From positions 83,863 through 147,862 of the forward strand of contig NZ_VTFV01000006.1 in assembly GCF_009192745.1 (NCBI RefSeq): a stretch of 64,000 nucleotides of DNA, written 5' to 3'. The stretch comes from Arthrobacter citreus (GTDB lineage: Bacteria > Actinomycetota > Actinomycetes > Actinomycetales > Micrococcaceae). Below are positions 1 through 8,710 of the stretch, in pieces (the first letter of the stretch is position 1; each line of letters opens with the position of its first letter). Both the position numbers and the translations under genes were made by a program. Below the pieces are notes generated by a model. It did no database searches. It worked only from the letters and a program-made list of their open reading frames with translations, and was not told the DNA's origin.

Positions 1-620
1 GCCAGCACGGTGATCTCCAGTTCCCCGGCCATTGCCAGGATCCCGTCCACGACTGCCCGGCGGGCCCGGCTGGCCTCGATTCCCCGAATGAGTTTCATGT
101 CGATCTTGATGAGGTCCGGCTGGAAGTCTGCCAGCAGCCCAAGTCCGGCATAACCGGCGCCGAAATCATCAAGGGCGGTGGTAAATCCGTGCCGACGGTA
201 TTCGGTGATGATGTTCGTAAGGTGGGCCGTGTCCCGCACCTCCTCGTTTTCGGTGAACTCGAACATGATCGAGGACATCGGAAAGCTGAACCTGCGGGCT
301 GCCTGCAATGTTGCGCGAAGACACGCTGCGGGCTCGTAGACGGCCTTGGGCAGGAAATTGATGGACAGCATGAGCTCCTCCCCTGCCGGAAAGAGCCGCG
401 AAGCCAGTTCAATTGCTTTGACCCGGCAGTCCTGGTCAAAGCGGTACAGCTGTTCCGGAGCAACGTTGGACAGCACTTCGTAAGCGCCTTCACCGTTCAG
501 GCCCCGCACCAGTGCCTCGTAGCCCCACACACGGCGCTCAACGGCGTCGTAAATTGGCTGGAAAGCCATGCTGAAATCGAAGTCGAGCTTTGAAGCCGTG
601 CTGCAGCCGCCACATGCCAT
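1..620 (-). CDS. EAL-domain cyclic-di-GMP phosphodiesterase (partial)
   Basis: The reading frame runs from an ATG at 620 off the left edge, so the C terminus is missing. It starts MACGGC and is an EAL domain from about residue 15: GYEALVRG near residue 33 carries the EAL glutamate, followed by a FEFTEN segment, the DDFGAGYAGL loop with its paired aspartates, and IKIDMKLI with the conserved lysine. All catalytic positions visible in this part are intact, so an active c-di-GMP hydrolase is expected from family knowledge. No sensory domain precedes the EAL domain. A GGGGGA ribosome site lies upstream of the start. Only the N-terminal 206 or so residues are seen. Confidence 0.88.
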   Translation of the reverse strand, partial: MACGGCSTASKLDFDFSMAFQPIYDAVERRVWGYEALVRGLNGEGAYEVLSNVAPEQLYRFDQDCRVKAIELASRLFPAGEELMLSINFLPKAVYEPAACLRATLQAARRFSFPMSSIMFEFTENEEVRDTAHLTNIITEYRRHGFTTALDDFGAGYAGLGLLADFQPDLIKIDMKLIRGIEASRARRAVVDGILAMAGELEITVL

Positions 621-706
621 AGGAGTCCCCCGGTTTTATTCTTTTCAGGAATGCTACCGGTGTTGCCGCGAAAAAATACCGACGCTGCCCCCTCCCCGGG
701 ACCTGC

Positions 707-1174
707 TTAGCCGCTGTAGGGAGCCTCGACGTCGATCACCCAGGTGACGCCGAAGCGGTCGGTCAGCATGCCGAATCCGGGGCTCCAGGCGGAGGCAGCG
801 AGCGGTTCGATGATGTCCGCGCCGTCGGCAAGCCGGTCCCAGAGCTTCGTGACTTCCTCCAGGCTCTGCCCGCGCAGGGACTGGAAGAACGTGCGGTCCG
901 TGACCGTGGTGCCGTTCTCGCGGCGTGTGGTTCCTGCTGTCACGGTGGTGCCGGGGCTGTCCTGGCCCGGGATGTCATAGGCCATCAGCCGGAAGCCGTC
1001 AGCGGTCTCGACCTGCCCAAAAACGATCTTCTCCGCACCCGGAACCTCTTGTGGCATGCCGAAGTCGCCGTAGGTGGCGCGGGTGAGGCTGCCGCCGAAC
1101 ACCGACTGGTAGAACTCAAGTGCCTGGCCGGCGGTGCCGCGGAAGTTCAGGTGGGTAGTGGTGGTGATGCTCAT
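707..1174 (-). CDS. VOC-family (PhnB-like) protein
   Basis: This 155-residue protein has the vicinal-oxygen-chelate fold of the PhnB/glyoxalase-like group: an N-terminal HLNFRGTAGQALEFYQSVFG, the usual opening of this family, and a C-terminal part ending FGMLTDRFGVTWVIDV. Members of this group are cytoplasmic and mostly uncharacterised; a specific substrate cannot be assigned. It is divergent from the WYL regulator, about 100 bp apart, which suggests that the regulator controls it. A divergent regulator next to a PhnB-like gene is common in actinobacteria. Confidence 0.85.
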   Translation of the reverse strand: MSITTTTHLNFRGTAGQALEFYQSVFGGSLTRATYGDFGMPQEVPGAEKIVFGQVETADGFRLMAYDIPGQDSPGTTVTAGTTRRENGTTVTDRTFFQSLRGQSLEEVTKLWDRLADGADIIEPLAASAWSPGFGMLTDRFGVTWVIDVEAPYSG

Positions 1175-1273
1175 GGGATCTGTCCTCTCATTTCGGCACG
1201 GTTTGTGCCGTTGAAACCAGCCTGGACCTGGTAGCGGACAGGATGTGTCCTCTTCTTCAGGAATACTCGGAGA

Positions 1274-2239
1274 ATGTCCGGCACCTCCTCGCGCATGCTC
1301 GCCCTGCTCTCCCTGCTGCAGTCCCGACGGGACTGGCCCGGAAAAGTCCTGGCCGAGCGCCTGGAGGTGGCGCCCCGGACCGTCCGCCGGGACGTGGACC
1401 GGCTCCGCGGGCTGGGTTACTCCATCACCGCAGCCAAGGGGCCCGACGGCGGCTACCGGCTGGCCGCCGGCTCAGACCTCCCGCCGCTGCTGTTCGACGA
1501 CGAGCAGGCCGTGGCCATCGCCGTGGCGCTGCAAAGCGCGCCGTCCAGCGGAGTGGACACGGGCGACGCCGCTGCCCGGGCACTGGCCACGGTGCGGCAG
1601 GTGATGCCCTCCCGGCTGCGGCACCGCATCGACGCCATCCGCTTCACTGACGCCGGCGCATCGGCCGCGCAGGTTGAGCCGGCTGTCCTTGAAACACTCA
1701 GCACTGCAGTCCGGGACCGGAGGATTGTCCGTTTCGACTATGCCGGGAATACCTCCGGGCCGGCCCGCCGCGCGGAGCCGCATGCCGTCGTCGCGCGCAA
1801 TGGCCGCTGGTACCTGGTGGCCTGGGACCTGGACAGGGCGGACTGGCGTATCTTCCGGCTGGACCGGCTCACACCGAAGTTCCCCCCGGGAAGCACGTTC
1901 ACCCGGCGTCCCGTTCCGGGAGGGGACGCCGCCGCGTTCCTGGCCGCCCGCCAAAAGGGAGCGGAGTCCGACGCCGGGTGGCCGTGTTACGCCGAGTTCC
2001 TCCTGGAGCTGCCCGCAGCCGATGTGGCACCGTGGCTGGGCGACGGTGAACTGGAGCAGGTCTCCGGCACCCTCTGCCGGGTGCGCGTGGGCTCGTGGTC
2101 CTGGGCGGGGCTGATGTCCTGGGTCCTGCGCTTTGACGCTCCGTTCAAGGTGCTGGGCCCCGCTGCGTTCACCGAGTCCCTCTCCGGCTTCGCAGACCGG
2201 ATCAGCGCTTCCCATCCCGGCACGGACCAAGCCGGTTAG
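1274..2239 (+). CDS. WYL-domain helix-turn-helix transcriptional regulator
   Basis: The 321-residue protein opens with a DeoR/HTH_11-type winged helix (residues about 8-60, with VLAERLEVAPRTVRRDVDRL as recognition region) and has a central WYL domain (about 135-215, including RWYLVAWDLDRADWRIFRLD). WYL domains bind small ligands or nucleic acid; this YafY-like architecture is usual for actinobacterial one-component regulators. Length is normal for the family. The VOC gene is divergent and is the most obvious target. The ATG at 1274 follows a CTCGGAGA ribosome site closely. Confidence 0.9.
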   Translation: MSGTSSRMLALLSLLQSRRDWPGKVLAERLEVAPRTVRRDVDRLRGLGYSITAAKGPDGGYRLAAGSDLPPLLFDDEQAVAIAVALQSAPSSGVDTGDAAARALATVRQVMPSRLRHRIDAIRFTDAGASAAQVEPAVLETLSTAVRDRRIVRFDYAGNTSGPARRAEPHAVVARNGRWYLVAWDLDRADWRIFRLDRLTPKFPPGSTFTRRPVPGGDAAAFLAARQKGAESDAGWPCYAEFLLELPAADVAPWLGDGELEQVSGTLCRVRVGSWSWAGLMSWVLRFDAPFKVLGPAAFTESLSGFADRISASHPGTDQAG

Positions 2240-2298
2240 GACCGTACCTGTAGGGTTCGAAGTCAGGAACCTCTTCGGTTCCGCCTACAGGAGCTGAC

Positions 2299-2445
2299 AT
2301 GTCAGACAAGTCCCCGCGCCAAACAGCATCCAAAAAATCCGGTAAGTCCATCAAGGAAAAACGAGCCGACAAAAGGGCCGCGGCAGCTCCATCCGGCTCC
2401 ACCGAAAAAACCGCCGGCACGCAGGCCGCTAGCCGCAAAAAGTGA
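2299..2445 (+). CDS. small lysine-rich protein, hypothetical
   Basis: A 48-residue reading frame starting MSDKSPRQTASKKSGKS and ending AASRKK. It is preceded by CAGGAGCTGAC, a strong ribosome site, with the ATG at 2299. The composition is basic and low-complexity (Lys, Ala, Ser), with no membrane segment and no recognised domain. Its stop codon overlaps the GTG start of the next gene by four bases, so the two are translationally coupled. The function is unknown; a nucleic-acid-binding or ribosome-associated role would be speculation from charge alone. Confidence 0.7.
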   Translation: MSDKSPRQTASKKSGKSIKEKRADKRAAAAPSGSTEKTAGTQAASRKK

Positions 2446-3599
2446 GCGCCCCTGCGAACGGCCTCACGCTGGGCATTCTCGCCAGCACGCGCAAGCCAGC
2501 TGAACGGCGCCTGGCGATCCATCCGCTGCACGTTGAGCGCATTGATCCCGGGCTTCGGCAGCAGCTCATCCTCGAAGAGGGCTACGGTGAGACGTTCGGC
2601 GTTTCCGACGATGTCCTCAAACCGCTCGTGGGAGCGATGCTGCCGCGCACGCAGCTGCTGGCGGAGGCCGACGTCGTCCTCCTCCCCAAGCCGCAGCCCG
2701 CGGACCTCGCCGAGTTCCGGGACGGGCAAACGCTCTGGGGCTGGCCGCACTGCGTACAGGACCGGGCAATCACCCAGCTGGCCATCGACAAGAAGCTGAC
2801 CTTGATTGCCTTCGAGGCGATGAACCACTGGAAGAGCGACGGCGGCTTCGGCCTGCATGTGTTCCACAAGAACAACGAGCTGGCCGGTTACTCCTCCGTG
2901 CTGCACGCCCTGGCCCTCACCGGTTCCACGGGCGACTACGGCCGGCGGCTGAGCGCCGTCGTCATCGGCTTCGGAGCCACCGCCCGCGGCGCAGTCACCG
3001 CCCTGAACGCGCACGGCATCCACGACGTCCAGGTGCTGACCAACCGTGATGTCGCCGCCGTCGGATCACCGATCCACTCGGCGCGGATCATCCAGTTCGA
3101 CCATGATCCGCAGGCACCGTTCCTCAGTGAAGTCATCACCGAAAAAGGCCGGGTACCGCTGGCACCGTTCCTCGCCGAAGCGGACATTGTGGTCAACTGC
3201 ACCCTGCAGGATCCCAATGCACCGCTTACCTACCTGCGCACCGATGACCTTGCCGGTTTCCGGCCCGGCAGCCTGATCGTGGATGTTTCCTGCGATGAGG
3301 GCATGGGTTTCGAGTGGGCGAAGACCACTACGTTCGCGGATCCAATGTTCCAGGTGGGCGGGCACATCGACTATTACGCCGTCGACCACAGCCCCTCCTA
3401 CCTCTGGAATTCCGCCAGCTGGGAGATCAGCGAAGCGCTGCTGCCCTTCCTGGAAACGGTGCTTGCCGGGCCGGAAGCCTGGCAGGATAACGACACCATC
3501 CGGAACGCCATTGAAATCCAGGACGGGGTCATCCGGAACAAGGATGTGCTCCAGTTCCAGCAGCGGCATCCCGACTACCCGCACGCCGCGCTGGGCTAA
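2442..3599 (+). CDS. alanine dehydrogenase / N5-carboxyethylornithine synthase-like oxidoreductase
   Basis: The 385-residue protein has the two-domain layout of the alanine dehydrogenase/PNT family. The N-terminal part resembles AlaDh_PNT_N (ILASTRKPAERRLAIHPLHV), and the middle carries a Rossmann-type AVVIGFGATARGAVTAL near residue 170 for NAD(P) binding. A segment EAMNHWKSDGGFGLHVFHKNNE lies between them and is not typical of bacterial Ald. Similar proteins are annotated as alanine dehydrogenase or carboxyethylornithine synthase; the substrate is not certain. GTG start at 2442, overlapping the small upstream gene. Confidence 0.75.
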   Translation: MSAPANGLTLGILASTRKPAERRLAIHPLHVERIDPGLRQQLILEEGYGETFGVSDDVLKPLVGAMLPRTQLLAEADVVLLPKPQPADLAEFRDGQTLWGWPHCVQDRAITQLAIDKKLTLIAFEAMNHWKSDGGFGLHVFHKNNELAGYSSVLHALALTGSTGDYGRRLSAVVIGFGATARGAVTALNAHGIHDVQVLTNRDVAAVGSPIHSARIIQFDHDPQAPFLSEVITEKGRVPLAPFLAEADIVVNCTLQDPNAPLTYLRTDDLAGFRPGSLIVDVSCDEGMGFEWAKTTTFADPMFQVGGHIDYYAVDHSPSYLWNSASWEISEALLPFLETVLAGPEAWQDNDTIRNAIEIQDGVIRNKDVLQFQQRHPDYPHAALG

Positions 3600-3670
3600 C
3601 GCCAGTCAGGCGGAGGCAGGGCTGCAATGCCGCTAGGGTGGGACAACTGTTCACATTCTCCGGGGGAATC

Positions 3671-4465
3671 ATGAGAAAAACCGCTGCCGTCCCTGTCCTT
3701 GCCCTGTTGCTCCTTACCGGGTGCACGGATACCGAGTCTGAGGCTTCTTCTCAGACCGCATCACCGTCGGCGCCGCCGTCGTCCACCGGACAGCCCGCCG
3801 GGCAGTCCGCCGGAGCGGACGGAGCGGCGTCCGAGGCAACCGAAGAGCAAACCTGCTCCGAACTGCTCGGGACCGATGGCACGGGTCCTCTGTACCAGGC
3901 AATCTCCCTCGTGCGGATCGAGGACGGGACCTTCGGTTTCACCGGATCGCCTGAGGCCGCCGGAGCTGTCGATGAAACGCTCCGGGGCCTCGCGGCGGAT
4001 GCACCGCCCGTAGTGGAACCACCGCTGGCAGGGCTGACCCAGGCGATGGGCGGCGTGCTCGCGCTGGCCGAACCATCGACCGGGGCTGCCGTAACCTTCG
4101 ACCCCTTCGCGTGGACGGACACCATCGGGGACATCCTCTCTGTCTGTGCCCGCTACGAGGTCGGCCTGGCAAAGCCGGCCGCGGAAAGTGCCGGTGCCGC
4201 CTTCCCGGGCTACCCGTTGGTCGTGAATGCCGCCTCGGTGGACTACCGCGTCGCCGCCTGGTTCAGCGGCAGCCTTGCGGACGGCCGGCTCGTGGCACTC
4301 GCGCCGGGCCTGTACGGGCCCTACAACCCGGAGGTGCCTGATCTTTCGCTTTACTACGTCTCCACGGCGGTCGCCGGTGACAGTGCCGTGAAACAAACCG
4401 TCTTCCCCGGTTCCGGCGGCACGGCGTCGTGGTCCGGCGTCCGGCCCGGCACCGAGGAACCGTAG
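3671..4465 (+). CDS. hypothetical lipoprotein
   Basis: The start is set at the ATG at 3671 because GGGGGAA lies just upstream and a signal peptide begins there: MRKTAAVPVLALLLLTGC, with lipobox LTGC and Cys18 as lipidation site. A Ser/Pro/Ala-rich linker of about 40 residues follows, then a soluble domain of roughly 200 residues with two further cysteines (EEQTCSELLG and LSVCARYE). I do not recognise the domain. It should be anchored on the outer face of the membrane. No operon partner is evident; a TetR gene follows after a promoter region. Confidence 0.8.
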   Translation: MRKTAAVPVLALLLLTGCTDTESEASSQTASPSAPPSSTGQPAGQSAGADGAASEATEEQTCSELLGTDGTGPLYQAISLVRIEDGTFGFTGSPEAAGAVDETLRGLAADAPPVVEPPLAGLTQAMGGVLALAEPSTGAAVTFDPFAWTDTIGDILSVCARYEVGLAKPAAESAGAAFPGYPLVVNAASVDYRVAAWFSGSLADGRLVALAPGLYGPYNPEVPDLSLYYVSTAVAGDSAVKQTVFPGSGGTASWSGVRPGTEEP

Positions 4466-4515
4466 GCTGGCTGACCGGGTTGCTGACCGGGACATGAACA
4501 CCTCTGGACACTAAC

Positions 4516-4550
4516 GGTTACCAACGGTAAGTTACCACTAGTAAGTTACC
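4516..4550. promoter_or_regulatory. operator cluster upstream of the TetR gene
   Basis: Two short palindromes lie in tandem: GGTAAGTTACC at 4526-4536 is a perfect palindrome around a central G, and AGTAAGTTACC at 4540-4550 repeats it with one change. A third half-like element, GGTTACC, is at 4516-4522. Palindrome centres are 14 bp apart. The cluster ends 17 bp before the TetR start, which is where an autorepressor would bind. Confidence 0.75.
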
Positions 4551-4567
4551 GATTTCCGGGAGCCGGC

Positions 4568-5182
4568 ATGACCAACGTTGCAGCCCAAACACGGCGCCGC
4601 CTCTCCAGGCAGGAGCGCAGGACCCAGCTTCTGGAAGTGGCCCGCGAATTGATCCGGGATGCGGGAACCGACGAGTTCACCCTCGGCCGTCTGGCCGAAC
4701 GCGCAGGCGTGACCAAGCCGCTGGTGTACGGCCACTTCGGTGACCGGGCCGGCGTGTTCGCCGAGCTCTACCGAGAGTTCGAGGAACGGCAGCGGAAAAC
4801 ACTGGCGGCCGCCCTGGCCGACGCAGAGCCGGACGTGACCGTCGTGGCGGGACTGGTTGCCGGCGCCTATATCGACTGCTGCCTTGCCGAGGGCAGGGAA
4901 CTGGCCGACGTCGTCGCCGCCCTGGCGGGTTTCTCCACCCTGACTGGAATCCGGCAGGAGGCCGAGAACGCCTACCTGGCGATGTACCGGGAGGCGCTGG
5001 AACCCTTCACGGGTCCGCCCAGCCTCGCCGGGCTCCAGGCCGTCACCGGCGCCGGAGACGCCCTGGCCCGGACCGCACTGAGCGGCAGGATCAGCGCCGC
5101 CCAGGCCCGCAGCACACTCACCGCGGTCGTTCTCGCCGTCGCAGGCGGCTCCCCAAAGACCGCCGGCACCCAGGAGGCCTGA
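4568..5182 (+). CDS. TetR-family transcriptional regulator
   Basis: The 204-residue protein has a classic TetR N terminus: ERRTQLLEVARELIRDAG, then the helix-turn-helix LGRLAERAGVTKPLVYGHFG at about residues 40-60. The C-terminal half is an all-helical ligand and dimer domain without a recognisable subfamily signature. The quinone reductase gene starts one base after its stop, so the two are almost certainly one transcript. The tandem palindromes upstream suggest autoregulation together with the reductase, perhaps relieved by quinones or electrophiles (inference). Confidence 0.9.
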   Translation: MTNVAAQTRRRLSRQERRTQLLEVARELIRDAGTDEFTLGRLAERAGVTKPLVYGHFGDRAGVFAELYREFEERQRKTLAAALADAEPDVTVVAGLVAGAYIDCCLAEGRELADVVAALAGFSTLTGIRQEAENAYLAMYREALEPFTGPPSLAGLQAVTGAGDALARTALSGRISAAQARSTLTAVVLAVAGGSPKTAGTQEA

Positions 5183-5183
5183 C

Positions 5184-5978
5184 ATGCCAATCATCCATCC
5201 CCCGAAACCGGGCAGCGCTCTGTGGGTAACCGCCCATCCGCGTGCCGCATCACTCAATGGCCGGCTGTTCCGTGAAGGGGTTAGCGCGCTGTCGACCCGT
5301 TATCAGGTGGCGACGTCGGACCTCTACGCCCAGGGATTTAATCCCGTTCTGGGTGACAGCGACCTTGGCGACCTTGCAGGCGTACCGGGCAACCTCGCAG
5401 TCCAGGCCGGGGAATCCTATGCCGCCGGCCAGCTGCCGGCTGAGGTGCAGGCGGAGCAGTCCAAGCTCGCCGCGGCCGAGCTGCTCGTCCTGCAGTTTCC
5501 GCTCTGGTGGTACGGTCCCCCGGCGATCCTGAAGGGCTGGTTCGACCGCGTGCTCACCGACCAGTTCGCTTACGGGGACCTGGATCCGGAGTTCGGCGTG
5601 CCCCGGCGGTACGGCGACGGCGGGCTCGCCGGGCGAAAGGCACTCGTCCTGGTGACCGCCGGGGAAGACGAACGGTCGATTGGCCCGCGGGGCATCAGCG
5701 GCGACCTGGAGTCACTGCTCTTCCCCCTCACCCACGGAGTGCTCTGGTACACGGGCGTCGAGGTCCTGGACCTGCATGTGGTGTACGACGCCGATGCCCT
5801 GGATTCCACGCAGGTGGACCAGGAGGTGAAGCGGCTTCGGGAGCGGCTGGACGCCCTGGACTCGGAGACGCCCCGCCGCTTCCGGAGCCTGCGCGGCGGC
5901 GACTACCGCGGCACCCGTGCCCTGCGCGCCGATCTCCATCCCGGCCGCACTGATCTGGGGATTCACCGGGCCGATTGA
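5184..5978 (+). CDS. NAD(P)H:quinone oxidoreductase, flavodoxin-2 fold
   Basis: A 264-residue protein of the NQO1/YwrO/MdaB-like flavodoxin_2 family. LWVTAHPRAASLNGRLFREG forms the FMN/FAD phosphate loop near the N terminus, and LQFPLWWYGPPAILKGWFDR near residues 105-125 is the family signature. Such enzymes reduce quinones or nitro compounds in two-electron steps in the cytoplasm. The gene follows directly on the TetR gene, in the usual arrangement of a repressor with its detoxification target. The C-terminal 60 residues are charged and variable. Confidence 0.88.
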   Translation: MPIIHPPKPGSALWVTAHPRAASLNGRLFREGVSALSTRYQVATSDLYAQGFNPVLGDSDLGDLAGVPGNLAVQAGESYAAGQLPAEVQAEQSKLAAAELLVLQFPLWWYGPPAILKGWFDRVLTDQFAYGDLDPEFGVPRRYGDGGLAGRKALVLVTAGEDERSIGPRGISGDLESLLFPLTHGVLWYTGVEVLDLHVVYDADALDSTQVDQEVKRLRERLDALDSETPRRFRSLRGGDYRGTRALRADLHPGRTDLGIHRAD

Positions 5979-6011
5979 CCGGTTGTCACGGACCTCAGCC
6001 GCGTGGCGGGG

Positions 6012-6740
6012 TCACCAGGGCACGGCACCGCCGTCGTCGAAGAAGCCGCCGCGGGGGCCGTCGTCCGGGAGGGTCGCGAGGTGCAGTGCAATCGCGGCCC
6101 CTTGCTCGGCTGTGCGCGGGGCGTTGAATCCAGTGAAGTCGGTGGCCACGTAGCCGGGACAGGCAGCATTGATGATGATGTTCGAGCCGGAGAAGGCGCG
6201 GGCGTACTGCGTCGTGATGCTGTTCAGCATTGACTTCGACGGCGCGTAGGCAGCCAGGATGGGCCCCGTTTGAAGGGCCAGCGAGCCCATGTTGCTGGAC
6301 ATGTTGACGATTCGCGGCGAGGCAGCGCGGCGCAGCAGGGGCAGCATTGAGTTGGTCACCCTCACCGCTCCGAAGACGTTGGTGTCCAGCACCGTGTGCA
6401 GCACGCCCAGGTCAAGGGTTGTTGGATCCTGCGCTCCGGAGTCGGTTCGTCCGGAAATGCCGGCGTTGTTGATGAGAACATCGAGCCGTCCGGCCTTCTC
6501 TTCGATGACCGAGGCAGCCGCAGCCACGCTGGCATCGGACGTGACGTCGAGGGATACCCCCACCGCATCTAGATCCGCGGCACGCAGCTTCTTGACGGCG
6601 TCGTCCCGCCGCACCTCATCCCGGGCCCCGACAAAGACGGTGTATCCCAACCGCCCAAGGCCTTCTGCGATGGCGTAGCCGATTCCTTTGTTGGCGCCTG
6701 TGACCAGCGCGGCTTTGGTGTTATCCATGCTCTTCATCAT
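6012..6740 (-). CDS. SDR-family oxidoreductase
   Basis: The 242-residue short-chain dehydrogenase has ALVTGANKGIGYAIAEGLG (TGxxxGIG cofactor loop), INNAGISGR (NNAG), a serine in the VNMSSNMGSL strand and the YAPSKSML active site with YxxxK. Its length is normal. The sequence is close in style to the SDRs annotated as carbonyl reductase-like in actinobacteria; the substrate is unknown. It is divergent from a LysR gene with a perfect inverted repeat between them, so regulation by that LysR protein is likely. Several in-frame ATGs (6740, 6737, 6728) are possible starts. Confidence 0.9.
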   Translation of the reverse strand: MMKSMDNTKAALVTGANKGIGYAIAEGLGRLGYTVFVGARDEVRRDDAVKKLRAADLDAVGVSLDVTSDASVAAAASVIEEKAGRLDVLINNAGISGRTDSGAQDPTTLDLGVLHTVLDTNVFGAVRVTNSMLPLLRRAASPRIVNMSSNMGSLALQTGPILAAYAPSKSMLNSITTQYARAFSGSNIIINAACPGYVATDFTGFNAPRTAEQGAAIALHLATLPDDGPRGGFFDDGGAVPW

Positions 6741-6783
6741 GGGTCCGAGGTGAACACGGCGTCCAAGACCAACTCAGTACACT

Positions 6784-6804
6784 GTGATACCCGAGAGGTA
6801 TCAC
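6784..6804. promoter_or_regulatory. LysR-type operator between SDR and LysR genes
   Basis: GTGATACC and GGTATCAC form a perfect 8-bp inverted repeat around a 5-bp spacer (CGAGA). It fits the T-N11-A pattern of LysR boxes and lies in the 80-bp divergent promoter region, just upstream of the LysR start. Confidence 0.75.
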
Positions 6805-6820
6805 CTGTAAGGTGCGGTGT

Positions 6821-7717
6821 GTGATCGAGCTCGAGACCCGGGAACTGCGGTACTTTGTGGCCGTTGCGGAACACCTGCATTTTGGGCGGGCAGCCCTGGA
6901 GCTCGGCATTGCCCAGCCGCCGCTCTCCCGTGCAGTTTCCCAGCTGGAGCGACGCCTCGGCGTCCGCCTCTTTGAACGCAACCGCCGCGGCGTGGCCCTG
7001 ACCGATGCGGGACAGGTGCTCCTGCGTGAGGCCAGGGCAACCCTTGAGGCCGCCTCGGCCGCGGCACGCCGGACGCAGCGAGCCCAGGACCCAGGGCGGG
7101 CATTGGTACTGGCCTCCAAGGCTGGAGCCTCCCATGCCCTGCTGCAAGGACTCCTTGAGGCCTCTACACGTCAGGCTGGGATGCCAGCGCCTGAGGTTCT
7201 GCTGTGTGAGGTAGGCCAGCAAGCCGGTTTGCTGCGCAGCGGACGCGCCGATGCGGCCTTGATGCATCAGCCAGTGGATGACTTCACAGGCTTGGATGCG
7301 GAACCTTTGTTCGCTGAGGGGCAGGTCGTGATCCTGCCGGCCCGGCACCCGCTCGCGTCACGTGATCAGCTTTCCCTGGCGGAGGTCGCTCACGTTCCGG
7401 ACCTGCCCATGGCTCGATGGCCGCGCGTCGACGGGAGTTACCCGGACGGCCCCGGACCCGAAGTCCATACCCAATCCCAGCTTGCCCAGCTCGTTGCGCT
7501 CGGCAAAGCACTGCTCGTCATCCCTGCCTCCAGCGGTGCCTGGCAGTGGACCGAACACGTTGCCATACCCGTGCCGGACGCACCGACAATCACAACCGTT
7601 CTCGCCTGGCCGGCAGGACCACCCTCGCCTGGCGTTGCTTCCCTCATCAAAGCGGCAAAAACTCTCCGCGCACCTGCCAAACACGATGCCCTCCTGGAAG
7701 TGAACGACGGGAACTAG
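6821..7717 (+). CDS. LysR-family transcriptional regulator
   Basis: A LysR protein of about 298 residues: the N-terminal winged helix reads ELRYFVAVAEHLHFGRAALE with AQPPLSRAVSQLERRLGVRL as recognition helix, and an effector-binding domain follows. The GTG at 6821 is preferred to the one at 6812 because AAGG at 6809-6812 is then at a normal distance. The divergent SDR gene and the palindrome between them make that SDR the predicted target. The inducer is not known. Confidence 0.88.
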   Translation: MIELETRELRYFVAVAEHLHFGRAALELGIAQPPLSRAVSQLERRLGVRLFERNRRGVALTDAGQVLLREARATLEAASAAARRTQRAQDPGRALVLASKAGASHALLQGLLEASTRQAGMPAPEVLLCEVGQQAGLLRSGRADAALMHQPVDDFTGLDAEPLFAEGQVVILPARHPLASRDQLSLAEVAHVPDLPMARWPRVDGSYPDGPGPEVHTQSQLAQLVALGKALLVIPASSGAWQWTEHVAIPVPDAPTITTVLAWPAGPPSPGVASLIKAAKTLRAPAKHDALLEVNDGN

Positions 7718-7857
7718 GCTCCGGGTCTGAAGGGCGGAAAGCCAGCGTCGCTAGCCATCGCGCGGCGCCCCGATAGGTCCGGGGACATCCGCCCCCCCCG
7801 GCGCCGGGCCGGTCTATCTCCGTTGCCCTCGAGGCGCACCGGTGCCATATTTGGCCC

Positions 7858-8514
7858 ATGCGATGGACACGGCGCCTGGCGGGCGCGGCAGCAGCCGCGG
7901 CAGTTTTTGCAGCCGTGTTCCTCGCTGCACGCCGCGTTTCCCTGCGGTGGGGTGCCACGGACGATGAACTGCGGATGCCGCTGCCTGGCGACGAACTGCT
8001 TCAGGCACCCAACCTCACGGCGACCCGCGCGATCAGCATCGCCGCGCCGCCGTCGGCGGTATGGCCCTGGCTCACCCAGCTCGGCCAGAACCGCGGCGGC
8101 TTCTACTCCTACGACTGGCTGGAGAACCTGGTTGGGCTGGGAATCCACAGCGCCGATGCCATCGAACCGGAGCTGCAGGTCCGTTCGGTCGGCGACGAGG
8201 TCAACCTCGCCCCGGGCGCGGCACTGCTGGTTGCCGCGCTCGACGACGGGCGCGCCCTCGTCCTCAGCGTCGGCGTCAACGGCATCGACGGCACGATCGC
8301 CGAAGCACCCTTTCAGTTCACCTGGGCCTTCGTCCTGCTGCCCCAGCCGGATGGATCGACCCGTCTCGTGGTGCGCGAACGGTATGTCTACCTCACCGGC
8401 TGGACCGGGGCGCTCGTGGAACCGGTGGAGATGGTCAGCTGGGTCATGACCGAGCGGATGCTGCGGGGCATCCGCGATCGTGCCGAACGCGGGCCCTCCC
8501 CTGAGCGCGCCTGA
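7858..8514 (+). CDS. SRPBCC-family protein with N-terminal membrane anchor
   Basis: The 218-residue protein has an N-terminal hydrophobic helix (GAAAAAAVFAAVFLAARRV) followed by a START/SRPBCC-type lipid- or ligand-binding domain, recognisable by ATRAISIAAPPSAVWPWLTQ and the aromatic GGFYSYDWLENLVGL. This domain arrangement is common in actinobacteria and has no defined function. The protein is probably membrane-anchored. No operon partner is apparent; the following gene is convergent. Confidence 0.82.
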   Translation: MRWTRRLAGAAAAAAVFAAVFLAARRVSLRWGATDDELRMPLPGDELLQAPNLTATRAISIAAPPSAVWPWLTQLGQNRGGFYSYDWLENLVGLGIHSADAIEPELQVRSVGDEVNLAPGAALLVAALDDGRALVLSVGVNGIDGTIAEAPFQFTWAFVLLPQPDGSTRLVVRERYVYLTGWTGALVEPVEMVSWVMTERMLRGIRDRAERGPSPERA

Positions 8515-8588
8515 CCGACAGCTGCCGCCGAGGTTCCCGCCGCCGTCGGGCACCGGTTATGCCGTCCGCTCCGCGCGCCGTGAGCCCG

Positions 8589-8681
8589 CCTGCTCTACGA
8601 AGCTACGGGTTACGACGCCGAGGGCAGGGACGGTGACTACCTGCTCTTTGGCAAGGTGCTGGGCGGGGCTCCGCCGTCATA
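8589..8681 (+). pseudogene. possible orphan C-terminal coding fragment
   Basis: One forward frame reads ARLLYEATGYDAEGRDGDY followed by LLFGKVLGGAPPS and a stop. It has protein-like composition but no start codon and is bounded upstream by a stop. It may be the remnant tail of a lost gene; I cannot name the family. The rest of the 196-bp gap between the SRPBCC and ASCH genes shows nothing. Confidence 0.25.
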
Positions 8682-8710
8682 ATGCATGCAGCGGCGGGCC
8701 CTGTGTTTGT

